Assembly: GCF_039537965.1 (NCBI RefSeq) | Contig: NZ_BAABBM010000001.1 | Span: 310,001 to 374,000, forward strand | Source: Sphingomonas limnosediminicola | GTDB taxonomy: Bacteria > Pseudomonadota > Alphaproteobacteria > Sphingomonadales > Sphingomonadaceae | Reading direction: 5' to 3' | DNA: 64,000 bases | In this document: positions 1 to 7,679 of the stretch, one piece after another | Numbering within the stretch: the stretch's first letter is position 1 | How the letters are laid out: every line of letters begins with the position of its first letter | The notes under the pieces: generated by a model | Seen by the model: only the letters and a program-made list of their open reading frames with translations | Told to the model about the DNA's origin: nothing | The model's database searches: none | Made by a program: the position numbers and the translations under genes

Positions 1-117
1 CGACGATGCTTATCTGATAGAGGCTCCGTGGTGGGCCACTGGGGAACCGCCGCCTAAGCGAAGCCAATCCGACAAGTAGAAGAAGGCCTAAGAAGGTCGC
101 TAGGCCGAAAACTCATT

Positions 118-870
118 TTAGCCGAGAGGCTGGGCGGCAATCTGGGTGCTTATGTCGCACTCTCCAACGTAAGCAAGTTTGCTACTGCCAGTCGGACTGA
201 ACTCAAACCTGTATCCGTCCTGATCGTCTGTGAACCCTAAGGAAAACATCCCGTCCACGACAAAGTCTTGACGCAGGTGCTGCGGGTCAGGCCCTATTTT
301 AAATTCATAATGAGCGTCGCCGCTCAACGAGCCCTTTGGCGTCAGCGGGGGATCAAACGCGACGTAATCAGTAGTTTTTGGATCGTCTGATGCATTGCCA
401 GATGGATGCACTGCCACCGTCATTGCGACGAGAGGAAGCTTACTATGCCGATCCCCGGCATTGAGTGAGCGTTTGATCGGCTGAACATTCACGTTGGCCT
501 TGTTCGGGTTCACCCACTCTAGGCCGAAGAAGATCCCATCGACGTATCCGTTCGCATAGCTTGGAGCGCCGCACACGCGGTATTTAAGCGGGTAGTTAGC
601 TCCCGTGTACTCCCGCACCCCTTTGTAGATACATAAAGCGACAAAGGCGCCGACCAGCAGACAAGCGGGGATTTTGACCTTTGCCGGAACTGTGTGCCAG
701 CCATAATTAAGCACGAGAACGGCCGCGCAGCCGGCAGTGCCCCAAACGCTGGCCATTATCGGTAGCGCGGCGACGATAGGCCCGGCAAACGCGCCAGCAA
801 GAACCCACAGGATCGGGTTGATCGCTGACCAGATATTGAGGCGCACTGCTTCTGCCTCGGATTTACGCAT
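118..870 (-). CDS. Hypothetical membrane protein of the integrated element
   Basis: A protein of about 250 residues. The N-terminal half holds three hydrophobic segments that could span the membrane; the C-terminal half is polar and probably extracytoplasmic, with two cysteines. I recognise no family. The ATG at 870 (MRKSEAEAV) was chosen; the frame is open to a TTG at 963, which would add 31 residues. It is the leftmost gene seen in the element and is transcribed in the same direction as the capsid-like gene, about 160 bases beyond the last small gene of that cluster. Function unknown; it could be a lysis, exclusion or cargo membrane protein, but nothing in the sequence decides this. Confidence 0.55.
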   Translation of the reverse strand: MRKSEAEAVRLNIWSAINPILWVLAGAFAGPIVAALPIMASVWGTAGCAAVLVLNYGWHTVPAKVKIPACLLVGAFVALCIYKGVREYTGANYPLKYRVCGAPSYANGYVDGIFFGLEWVNPNKANVNVQPIKRSLNAGDRHSKLPLVAMTVAVHPSGNASDDPKTTDYVAFDPPLTPKGSLSGDAHYEFKIGPDPQHLRQDFVVDGMFSLGFTDDQDGYRFEFSPTGSSKLAYVGECDISTQIAAQPLG

Positions 871-1032
871 ACTTCGGCCCCCCCTGCGGAACTTATCCAC
901 AGCGTGCCTCAAAAAGTTGCGTGTGTAAAAAACACTGTCCCCCGGATTGGGGTCGGTTAACAATCGGAGCGAGCGCCGCTCCGACGCGGCTGTCCTTATA
1001 TTCAGCGCTCCCTGTTGGGTGTCGCTAGCTCA

Positions 1033-1269
1033 TCAAACGCCCGTCGCAGGAAAGGGCCCGTAATAAGCCACGGCCATACCGTCGCGCACATCTTTGCCTC
1101 TAGGCCAACAAACAATCCCAGTGCCGACTAGGTTTGTGCCTTGCACAGGGCACGTCATGCTCTTCATCTGCAAATCGTCGACGGTCCCCGGATCGTCGCC
1201 CCAGAGCCGCTTGATCTCCGCTGCCAGGCGGTTTGATGCCTGCGCATAGGTGACCTCGGTGATCTTCAT
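1033..1269 (-). CDS. Small hypothetical protein downstream of capsid gene
   Basis: A 78-residue soluble protein with two cysteines (in MTCPVQG and VCWPRG) and no signal peptide. Its ATG lies one base after the stop of the preceding 80-residue gene, so the two are almost certainly co-translated behind the capsid-like gene. Family not recognised. Position suggests a head-completion or accessory structural role, but this is only inference from neighbourhood. Confidence 0.5.
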   Translation of the reverse strand: MKITEVTYAQASNRLAAEIKRLWGDDPGTVDDLQMKSMTCPVQGTNLVGTGIVCWPRGKDVRDGMAVAYYGPFPATGV

Positions 1270-1270
1270 C

Positions 1271-1513
1271 TTAGCCGCCGTTCACCACACGCAAGGGCCA
1301 TTCCTCCACCGGCAAAATTTGGCGCTGCTTCATTGCCTCAACTTGCCGCTCTAACTCAGTGATCCGCTGTGCCTGGGCCTTGAGCCTTTGCTTCACAGCA
1401 TCTGCGGTAGCAGCGGCCATTCCTCGGCTGGCCTGAGAGACCATCTCCCGAGCCTCGGCCCTCGCGATACTCTTCACCCAAACTTCCACCTGGCTTTCGG
1501 TCGGTGCGTTCAT
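1271..1513 (-). CDS. Small coiled-coil protein coupled to capsid gene
   Basis: An 80-residue protein with a heptad-like central to C-terminal stretch (AQAQRITELERQVEAMKQRQ) that should form a coiled coil. The start is the ATG at 1513 because it overlaps the capsid stop codon by one base (TGATG), a sign of translational coupling; the frame extends slightly further to a TTG at 1519. Coiled-coil proteins next to HK97 capsids can be scaffolds or tail-related, but the family is not recognised. Confidence 0.55.
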   Translation of the reverse strand: MNAPTESQVEVWVKSIARAEAREMVSQASRGMAAATADAVKQRLKAQAQRITELERQVEAMKQRQILPVEEWPLRVVNGG

Positions 1514-2571
1514 CACCAAGTCGCCGTCGTCGTGTAGGCGAGGGCCGGAATGCGCATCGCGTATCCCACCCGCAGAATGCAGCGCAGCACCTTGAAGTCT
1601 CCCTGAAATGCGGAGCGCACCGGCGCAGCAACGATGTTGGGTGAGCCTGCAGTCCCGATTTGCTGCGGGCTGGTATCCTCAAAGTGCGCAGTCGCATCGG
1701 GCGCGAACGTGATTTCGGGCGCAGCACCAAAGCCGCTGGCGAAGGCGTTGGCATCAAGCACGGCAACCGTACCGCTGGCCAAGCTCGGCACCACAATGAC
1801 GGGCGTCTTGAACCCTGAGCCGGCAAGCAGCTGCAGGGTCATCGCTTGTGCAGGAGCCGCCACGATCACGATTTTGCCGCCGCCGCCAGCCGCTGCGACT
1901 GCCGCCGTAAGAGCCTTCAGATCGGTGGCCATCGCGCCTTGTCCGCCGCCCGCCGTTCCGGCCGTCGCCGAAATGCCGTTGAACAAGCCTGCTGGTGCCG
2001 TGGCAGAGGCAGTGTCTGCCGAAAACATCTTGGTATCGAGCGCCAGCGCAACGCTGTCGTTCACGAGGTCGCTGATGATGGTTTCAGCGTCTTGCGCCGA
2101 GCGCTCGGCAAGCTCGTTCGTTAGGGCACTTAGCGCCACCAGTTTGCGCGGCGTCAGTGTCGTAGAAGCGAGGTTGCCTTGAAACACTGGGGCAGGACCG
2201 CCCTCCGCGACCCAAGCAGCTTGCGGGAAGGCCGTCGCTAGCTTCGGCAAGGTCACTGCGCCGCGCGCCAAGCTGAACTGCGTTCCCGCTTCGATCAGCT
2301 GTGCTGCGCCGCTCTTCCCGCGTAGCGACTTGAGGAAGGGGCCGATGACGGTCGCAGCGAGCGAACCGGCCCATGCAGATGTGCTCGTGTCAGCAGGGGC
2401 AACAGCGGACTTGGAGATGATCGCGGCGGCTTCTTTGCCGTAGAGGCGCGCAGCGACCTGGTCAGCTTCTTCGTGCGTGAGGTGGGCGACAGCGCGGATG
2501 GTAATTGCGCGGCGCCATTCTCGCTGAGGATCGAAAGCTCGGACATTCGGCTCGAACGGTAATGTTGCCAT
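1513..2571 (-). CDS. HK97-fold phage major capsid-like protein
   Basis: A 352-residue protein whose middle and C-terminal parts read like an HK97 gp5-type capsid subunit: the stretch around residues 125 to 185 (AAWVAEGGPAPVFQ, then KLVALSALTNELAERS and NDSVALALDTKMF) matches the E-loop to P-domain pattern of that family, followed by an alanine/glycine-rich A-domain. It is shorter than many HK97 capsids, and no protease or portal gene is next to it in the window. The start has AAGGAG 8 bases upstream, inside an 8-bp hairpin. It is coupled to the 80-residue gene by a TGATG overlap. Likely encoded for building element-specific capsids or derived from a prophage. Confidence 0.75.
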   Translation of the reverse strand: MATLPFEPNVRAFDPQREWRRAITIRAVAHLTHEEADQVAARLYGKEAAAIISKSAVAPADTSTSAWAGSLAATVIGPFLKSLRGKSGAAQLIEAGTQFSLARGAVTLPKLATAFPQAAWVAEGGPAPVFQGNLASTTLTPRKLVALSALTNELAERSAQDAETIISDLVNDSVALALDTKMFSADTASATAPAGLFNGISATAGTAGGGQGAMATDLKALTAAVAAAGGGGKIVIVAAPAQAMTLQLLAGSGFKTPVIVVPSLASGTVAVLDANAFASGFGAAPEITFAPDATAHFEDTSPQQIGTAGSPNIVAAPVRSAFQGDFKVLRCILRVGYAMRIPALAYTTTATW

Positions 2572-2575
2572 TGGC

Positions 2576-2596
2576 GAGGCTCCTTGCTGGAGCCTC
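2576..2596 (-). promoter_or_regulatory. Hairpin sequestering the capsid gene ribosome-binding site
   Basis: A perfect 8-bp inverted repeat (GAGGCTCC / GGAGCCTC) with a 5-base loop ends 4 bases before the capsid ATG. On the minus strand the Shine-Dalgarno AAGGAG runs from the loop into the 3' arm, so the folded RNA would hide it. This suggests translational control of capsid synthesis; no experiment supports it here. Confidence 0.45.
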
Positions 2597-2654
2597 TCTT
2601 TCGCTCGTTTTCAGAGTACTGGCGGAGGTGCGCCTCCGTAATTCATTCAGACGG

Positions 2655-4217
2655 TTAAATTCGGGAGGGTCTCATGCCCAATTCCTTCCGATGACGGCGG
2701 AGCGCTCGGCCCAATGCACCAAAGCCTAGCAACAACATTGCCCACGTGGACGGTTCGGGCACTGCCCCACCGTTCCCCCCGCCGCCGCCGCCGCCGCCGC
2801 CGTCGTCGTCACTTATCAGATGAGAAATCCAATCTAGCTGGACTAGTCCGGGTTGGACGAAGGAAAGGCCGACTGTGGTGGTTTGGCCGCCCAGTCCCAC
2901 TAGCCGGAACCGGTCAACGGCGTTCGCAAACGTGTAAATGCCGCCACCAGTGATTGTATCGCCAGTGTTGACGTAGTTGCCGAGCATTTCATCGAAGGTC
3001 CAGATTTCGACCGAGTTAGTGATGATGCTGTCCAAACTCAGTGCGGCAATAAGTGGGCCGTTGGATACGATGAAGTCGTCAACCGAGCCTGTTGAAGGGT
3101 CGAGGTAAGTGAACCCCCCCGTGCCGAGGAAAGAAAAGTTCTTTTGATAAGTGTCAGGTGCGACGAGAGTTGCCGCAACGACCAGTGGATTGAGAGTGGA
3201 ATTGCCACTTACGGTAGCTGGAGGTGCAGCTCCCAAGGCAATTGATTCGCTGGCAATCCAGCTTGCGAATGATGAAACGCGGGTCCAGTAATTTACCTCT
3301 CCGTATAAATCACCGCCTCCGCTTGGATCGAACAGTAAAGGCGTTTCGCCCGGTCCTCCGCTTACCACGCCGATGATAGTGTTACCGACTACAAGTGGAC
3401 CTCCGCTGTCTCCGTGCGCGGGGGCTGCCTGCAAGAAATTGCTGGGATAGCCACGCGAGAAGATTGCACCTGGGCTCAGAAACGTACTCTTCAGCACGTT
3501 CGCATCCGCAGAATAGTCTACTTCTGTCAGGCCGGCCAACTTAAGGCCGCTGGAGCCCGCGATCTCCCCTGCCGTGCCGTTGCCGAGGTTTCCATAGCCG
3601 ATCGTTACCGCAAACGAAGGGTCGATAGTGGCTTCATTTGTCCCCGTGAAAACTGAAAGGAAGTCAGGCGACGTAGGCATTCCGTCCGTTTGTTTGCCGC
3701 CCAATCTCACTAGGGCAATATCGCCAGATCCGGCTGTCGCGCCATCGTACCCGGGATAAATTGAGACTGCGTCAATTTGGGCGGCGTATTGATAAGCATC
3801 CTCCGATGGACCGCCGATGAGAGTTACGGATGCGCCGTTATCAAATGTGCCGCCCTTCGCAACGAGCCCCGGCGTAAACACGGAAACTACAGTTCCTTTG
3901 GCGGCATCGTAAGCAAACATGCAGTGCGCGGCGGTAAGTACGAGGTTCGCGGAGATCATACTTCCGGTGCAACCCTTACCGGCCGATGTGTTGTGCTCGA
4001 ACGGAACGTTAATGAGGAGTTCGCCCACAGCGTAAAAACGCTGCTGGTTGGCCAGGTTGACGTATCGAGCGTAATTCGGGTTACCGGACGAGATAGAGTA
4101 GTCGGTTCTAGTGAGCACGGCTCCCGCCGGACTGCCCAATGCGCCGTACAACACTGCGGCCAAAGGCAGTGCCAAGCGTGAAACAGAAGACCGAAGCCAC
4201 GTACCCATTCCGACCAT
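2655..4217 (-). CDS. Secreted trypsin-like serine protease with PEP-CTERM sorting signal
   Basis: A 520-residue exported peptidase of the S1 family. A signal peptide fills about residues 1 to 33. The catalytic triad is visible: His98 in LTAAHC, Asp166 in GDIALVRL and Ser271 in HGDSGGPLV. A beta-rich region follows, then a DDDGGGGGGGGGNGG linker and a C-terminal PEP-CTERM signal starting at VPEPSTWAM (about residue 486) with a hydrophobic stretch and arginine-rich end, normally handled by an exosortase. The start at 4217 has GGGAGG upstream; ATGs further upstream in frame lack one. It lies between the element's small genes and the capsid gene, which is unusual cargo. Confidence 0.85.
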   Translation of the reverse strand: MVGMGTWLRSSVSRLALPLAAVLYGALGSPAGAVLTRTDYSISSGNPNYARYVNLANQQRFYAVGELLINVPFEHNTSAGKGCTGSMISANLVLTAAHCMFAYDAAKGTVVSVFTPGLVAKGGTFDNGASVTLIGGPSEDAYQYAAQIDAVSIYPGYDGATAGSGDIALVRLGGKQTDGMPTSPDFLSVFTGTNEATIDPSFAVTIGYGNLGNGTAGEIAGSSGLKLAGLTEVDYSADANVLKSTFLSPGAIFSRGYPSNFLQAAPAHGDSGGPLVVGNTIIGVVSGGPGETPLLFDPSGGGDLYGEVNYWTRVSSFASWIASESIALGAAPPATVSGNSTLNPLVVAATLVAPDTYQKNFSFLGTGGFTYLDPSTGSVDDFIVSNGPLIAALSLDSIITNSVEIWTFDEMLGNYVNTGDTITGGGIYTFANAVDRFRLVGLGGQTTTVGLSFVQPGLVQLDWISHLISDDDGGGGGGGGGNGGAVPEPSTWAMLLLGFGALGRALRRHRKELGMRPSRI

Positions 4218-4390
4218 GCCTGCCTCCCAAAACATCGAGGACATCAAGCGATTAAATCGAACGAAGTAGCAAAAGGCGTTGTAAGCCGACGGTAACGGCT
4301 GTTAATGATTTGTTAACGCAATTCGGCGCGTTGATCAAGGAAAGTTTCGCGCTCCATGTCCACTCGCTGAGGAGTGTCGGTCGCTCGCAA

Positions 4391-4639
4391 CTAGGAAAAC
4401 CTTCTGGGGGTTGCCGAGGCGAACTGATCGAATTGCATTTGCGCAGCACGTCCAATTGCATCGCGCAGGTGTGCCTTGTCATCGGGTAGCAGCCCCGCAG
4501 ATACCATCGCCTGCAAATGCTCTTCGGTCAGCGTCACGACGGTGCAAGCGCGGTGCGCACGCACATTCGCCCGATAGCGCTCGTTATTCGCGCGCTTGAG
4601 TTCGCGCTTCCGCTCGGTGGGATCGATGGCGCGGTTCAC
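4391..4639 (-). CDS. Small hypothetical protein of the integrated element
   Basis: An 82-residue basic protein with an N-terminal ERKRELKRANNERYRANVRAH stretch likely to be helical, then a segment with LTEEHLQAMVSAGLLPDDKAHLRDAIGRA. It starts with GTG at 4639, which overlaps the stop codon of a 25-codon open frame just upstream (GTGA), so it may be translated by coupling. Family not recognised. The arrangement and charge suggest a nucleic-acid-binding accessory protein, but that is a guess. Confidence 0.55.
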   Translation of the reverse strand: MNRAIDPTERKRELKRANNERYRANVRAHRACTVVTLTEEHLQAMVSAGLLPDDKAHLRDAIGRAAQMQFDQFASATPRRFS

Positions 4640-4713
4640 GCGCAGCCTTTCGCCTGCGCCAAATGGTCATCTCGCGCGCGCGCGCGAGTGCGACCGCGGT
4701 TAGGCTGGGTCAT
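4636..4713 (-). CDS. Putative 25-residue leader peptide upstream of the 82-residue gene
   Basis: An ATG at 4713 preceded by AAGGA at good spacing opens a 25-codon frame (MTQPNRGRTRARARDD...) that ends by overlapping the GTG start of the next gene (GTGA). It is very arginine-rich in the middle because it runs through an 18-bp CG palindrome. It could be a coupling leader or a chance frame. Confidence 0.35.
   Translation of the reverse strand: MTQPNRGRTRARARDDHLAQAKGCA
4671..4688. repeat. 18-bp perfect palindrome of alternating CG
   Basis: The sequence CTCGCGCGCGCGCGCGAG is self-complementary over all 18 bases. It sits inside the putative leader frame, about 30 bases upstream of the GTG of the 82-residue gene. 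It could form a hairpin in RNA or a left-handed DNA tract; function unknown. Confidence 0.6.
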
Positions 4714-4794
4714 GGGACGATCCTTCGGCGGAATTAGCGGTTAGCGTTGCTTGCATGCTGGGCGGCGGTTTTCAGTTCGCGCAGTTTGGATTTT

Positions 4795-5142
4795 TCATCG
4801 TGCCCCCCACAGCGGCGAGGACAGCACCGACCGTTCCTTGTCGCGAGCCCAGTCGGCTTCATGGTCTTGCACCGGCGCGACAGGGCAGCCGTTGAGGTCG
4901 ATGCGATAAGCGCCAGGCACATAGGTGCTGCGCAGGTAACGATCGGACAGCGTGTAAAAGTCCAATGCCACGCCGACCTCGCGCTCGTCCCAGCCAGCGG
5001 CGATTAGGTCGTCGCGTATGCCGACCTTCAGGGGCAGAGGTTGGGTGGGGAAGGCGGCGGGATGTCGCGCCTTCATTCGGCGAAGGATTTCCTTTGCTTC
5101 GCGCCGACGAGCAAAGAGGGCCATGCGATATTCAGCGCTCAT
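4795..5142 (-). CDS. ProQ/FinO-domain RNA-binding protein
   Basis: A 115-residue protein covering one ProQ/FinO domain. Recognisable pieces are the helical start (AKEILRRMKARHPAAFPTQ), the PLPLKVGIRDDLIAAG segment, the ALDFYTLSDRYLRS segment and the YRIDLNGCPVAPV strand, in the family order. Members bind structured RNA and act as RNA chaperones (FinO on plasmid F, ProQ globally). The start is ATG 5142 with AGGAAA upstream; the frame extends to 5208 without a ribosome site. The gene lies directly beyond the iteron region that follows the primase, so it may control element copy number or capsid expression through RNA. That role is inference. Confidence 0.8.
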   Translation of the reverse strand: MSAEYRMALFARRREAKEILRRMKARHPAAFPTQPLPLKVGIRDDLIAAGWDEREVGVALDFYTLSDRYLRSTYVPGAYRIDLNGCPVAPVQDHEADWARDKERSVLSSPLWGAR

Positions 5143-5178
5143 GTTTGTTTCCTGCGAATGGACGAGGCGAGAGGGTCG

Positions 5179-5441
5179 CGAAACCGATTGGGGCCGGTCG
5201 CCAATCATATCGGTTTCGCAGGAAGCTCCTGATTTCGGTCCGAAATTCGAGGGCGAAACCAGCGAAACGCCCGAAACTACATTTCTTAAGAGTAGTCTCG
5301 CCCAGGCTCCCCCTTCCGTCCGTTCTAAAGTTCCAAGAAGAGGAGGAAGGTTTCGGTAGTTTCGCCTGCTGCAAGCACATGAAAATCATGCGAATTTGCC
5401 GAAACCATGCGCGAGTTTCGGAGCGGTTTCGCGGCGTTTCG
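5179..5441. other. Iteron-rich segment, candidate replication origin of the element
   Basis: This noncoding stretch between the primase stop and the ProQ-like start holds eleven exact copies of GTTTCG or its complement CGAAAC: CGAAAC at 5179, 5254, 5263, 5272 and 5400; GTTTCG at 5213, 5350, 5359, 5415, 5426 and 5436. Three copies are spaced exactly 9 bases (5254/5263/5272), as are two others (5350/5359). The first two form an 11-base inverted pair (5178-5188 / 5209-5219), and ATTTCGGTCCGAAAT at 5232-5246 is a palindrome. Satellite origins of the SaPI/PICI type lie 3' of the rep gene and consist of such iterons flanking a melting region. The rest of the roughly 300-base gap shows no gene. Confidence 0.6.
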
Positions 5442-5448
5442 GTTACCA

Positions 5449-7365
5449 TCACATCGTCTCCTGCGGAAACAGGACGGCGTGAGGCACTTCGGGGACGGCA
5501 TCTCCACCGCCCTCTGCACTGCCCTTGATCCAAGCCCTACGCGGCGTTCCGCCAATTCGAAGAGTTGAGTTTGATTTGGTCCAGCCCAACGATTGCATTA
5601 CGTTCGCGAGCCGCTGGCCCATGTCGGCAGTGCGCCTTGCCTTGTCGCCGAGGCCCAAAGCGTCCCAGACGTCGCTGATCGCCAGCTTGCCAGCCTCGAT
5701 GGCCTGCAGTCGTTCGGCCAATATCTCGTAGAATGGATCTTCCAGCAGTCGGCTGGCTTGATGCTCGGCCGCCGCGCTCCACAGTCGCTCCGGCAAGCGT
5801 ATCGAGACACCCTGCGCCTCACGATGAGAAGCTTCCGCCCAAAGCTGGTCTCGGTCGCGGCGAAGCGCATCAAGATCGAATTTGCCCACCCGGACAGGCC
5901 AGAAGCGGCGGTTGCCGGTCATGTCCCGCAGATATTGGCTGTCGTTGGTGGTGCCGAAGAAGACGCATTGTCGCGGCTGCTCGACGGTCATTCGACCGTA
6001 GGCGGGGCGGGCCTTGTCGACCTGCCGAGAAATCATCGCTTTGGCCTGCTCGACCTCGCTGCGGCGCATGCCTTTGAGCTCAGCAAGTTCTATGATCCAA
6101 CGCCCAGCGGTGCGCTCCATTACGACCTTGCTGTCGGAATCAAGCGGCAGGTCGTCGGCGAACCACTCATCGTGCACCGCGAGAATTGCCAGGGCTGAAC
6201 TCTTGCCTGTGCCTTGTCCGCTCTCAAGAACCACCATTTCGTCGAACTTGATGCCCGGCTGGCGAACACGCCGCACGGCTGCGATGAGCGCGAGGGAGGC
6301 GACAGCTTGCACATATTCGCAGTCTTCCGCCTCACCATAGGTGGCGAGCCAGCAATCTAGCCGTTCAATTCCATCCCAAACATTTGCGTCGAGGTATTGG
6401 ACGACCGGGTGAAACGAGCCGCGGCGTGCATGGTCGGTTACGATGTCGTGCCAGCGGTCCTTGCCGAAATGGAGGTTCCAGCGTTCCTCCGTCTGCAAGC
6501 GCAGGCGAGTGAGGGCCGTATCGTCGAGCGCGGGCCCGAAGCCTTCAAGTCCTTTGACCACGTATCTGCAGGCAAAGGTATCGTAGCCAACTCCGACGCC
6601 CAGCTTGCCAAGCGCTACACGCGCATTTTCAGGCGAGCGATAAAGCTTGCCGTCTTTATCTGTGGCGAATTGGCCGTGAGCGGTCGCCCAAGCTTCCGGG
6701 TCTGTTAGTACTGGTGCCTGCGCTACGAGCTCTAAAAGGTCGGCGATCTCGTTTCCTGCATCGAGCCAGTCTGAGACGTCATCCTTCAGGTCCAACTCAG
6801 GCAACTCGATGATCTTCACGCTGCTGACGTGCGGATGCACTGATCGGAAGACGCGAGCAGCATGCTCTCGGCCAACTTCGTCGTTGTCAGGCAGGATCAC
6901 CACGTCCCGGTTGCGGAGGGCGTCAGAGAACGAGGGCTGCCATTTATTAGCGCCGCATGAGCCTGTCGTTGCGGTGAGCCCCAAACTGGCTAGCCGATCT
7001 GCATCTTTCTCCCCTTCGCACACGAATACGACGTCTCTTGGCGGTGAGGCCAACAACTCGGGCAGTCGATAAAGAAGGTGAGGGTGGTCACCCTTGCCGC
7101 TCAGCCAATCCTTATGGTCCTCTGGTTCGAGCCGATCGCCGAACGAAACCAGGTTTCGACGCCCGATGGTGAAGACCTTTTCTCCATCGCCGTTGAAACC
7201 CTTCCGGACTGTGTAGGCATAACCGCCATCTGCAAGGCGATAGTCGTATTCTGCGACCGTCTCGGTTTGTGCATCCCAACGGGGGCGCCGAGGATCATCG
7301 GAGGAGAACGACCCACCAAGCGATCTCGGTGAGGCCACGTCAGCCCGGGAATAGGCGCGCGTCAC
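5449..7365 (-). CDS. TOPRIM / VapE-family primase-helicase of the element
   Basis: A 638-residue replication protein. An N-terminal TOPRIM-like domain shows EGEKDA (residues 118-123) and DNDEVG (160-165). The C-terminal half is a VirE/VapE-type superfamily 3-like ATPase with Walker A GQGTGKSS (383-390), a Walker B-like IIELAEL (424-430), GTTND (471-475) and GNRRFWP (484-490). No CHC2 zinc finger is visible at the N terminus. Such proteins start and unwind replication of phage satellites and some prophages. The GTG start at 7365 overlaps the stop of the AlpA-like gene (GTGA), so both form one operon. The iteron cluster lies directly after its stop codon. Confidence 0.85.
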   Translation of the reverse strand: MTRAYSRADVASPRSLGGSFSSDDPRRPRWDAQTETVAEYDYRLADGGYAYTVRKGFNGDGEKVFTIGRRNLVSFGDRLEPEDHKDWLSGKGDHPHLLYRLPELLASPPRDVVFVCEGEKDADRLASLGLTATTGSCGANKWQPSFSDALRNRDVVILPDNDEVGREHAARVFRSVHPHVSSVKIIELPELDLKDDVSDWLDAGNEIADLLELVAQAPVLTDPEAWATAHGQFATDKDGKLYRSPENARVALGKLGVGVGYDTFACRYVVKGLEGFGPALDDTALTRLRLQTEERWNLHFGKDRWHDIVTDHARRGSFHPVVQYLDANVWDGIERLDCWLATYGEAEDCEYVQAVASLALIAAVRRVRQPGIKFDEMVVLESGQGTGKSSALAILAVHDEWFADDLPLDSDSKVVMERTAGRWIIELAELKGMRRSEVEQAKAMISRQVDKARPAYGRMTVEQPRQCVFFGTTNDSQYLRDMTGNRRFWPVRVGKFDLDALRRDRDQLWAEASHREAQGVSIRLPERLWSAAAEHQASRLLEDPFYEILAERLQAIEAGKLAISDVWDALGLGDKARRTADMGQRLANVMQSLGWTKSNSTLRIGGTPRRAWIKGSAEGGGDAVPEVPHAVLFPQETM

Positions 7366-7679
7366 TCTACAGTCTCGACTGATACGAAAGCCCGAGCCAT
7401 TCCGCCCTCGACCAAGGCCTCAAGGTCCATCAGTCGATAGCCAGTGATCTTTTCGCTTAGGCGGACACGCTGCGGCCAGTTGGGATCGTCCCGCTCGTGC
7501 TCGCGGAGCGTTTTTTCGGTAGTCCCGAGGAACGCAGCTGCTTCCTTGAAGCGCAGCAACGCGTGACCGCTCAGGTTACGGACGGTTGTCCGCGCAATCG
7601 CCATCTGTTGTTCGTGGCGGTCGCGCTTGGCTTCCCAATCTGCGAGGGCTTCGCCCGTTCGGTGTTTGCGTGCAGGCAT
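7362..7679 (-). CDS. AlpA-like helix-turn-helix regulator / excisionase
   Basis: A 105-residue protein. After a basic N-terminal region comes a winged-helix type segment: LLRFKEAAAFLGTTEKTLRE (helix-turn-helix), then WPQRVRLSEKITGYRLMDLE, the wing and last helix pattern seen in AlpA/MerR-like excisionases of P4-type satellites. It would bind element DNA to control the integrase or the downstream primase. It is the first gene of the leftward operon and its stop overlaps the primase start. The roughly 320 bases upstream (to the divergent gene at 8002) should contain its promoter. Family assignment is by pattern only. Confidence 0.7.
   Translation of the reverse strand: MPARKHRTGEALADWEAKRDRHEQQMAIARTTVRNLSGHALLRFKEAAAFLGTTEKTLREHERDDPNWPQRVRLSEKITGYRLMDLEALVEGGMARAFVSVETVE

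Noticed and set aside
4734..4922. Minus-strand frame ending in KSKLRELKTAAQHASNANR after the ProQ-like gene
   Set aside because: The end looks protein-like, but the frame has no own start: its upstream part lies within the ProQ-like gene in another frame. Possibly a remnant, not supported as a gene.
5179..5441. CRISPR array in the repeat-rich gap
   Set aside because: The repeated word is only six bases, occurs in both orientations and at irregular spacing with no constant spacer length; iterons fit better.
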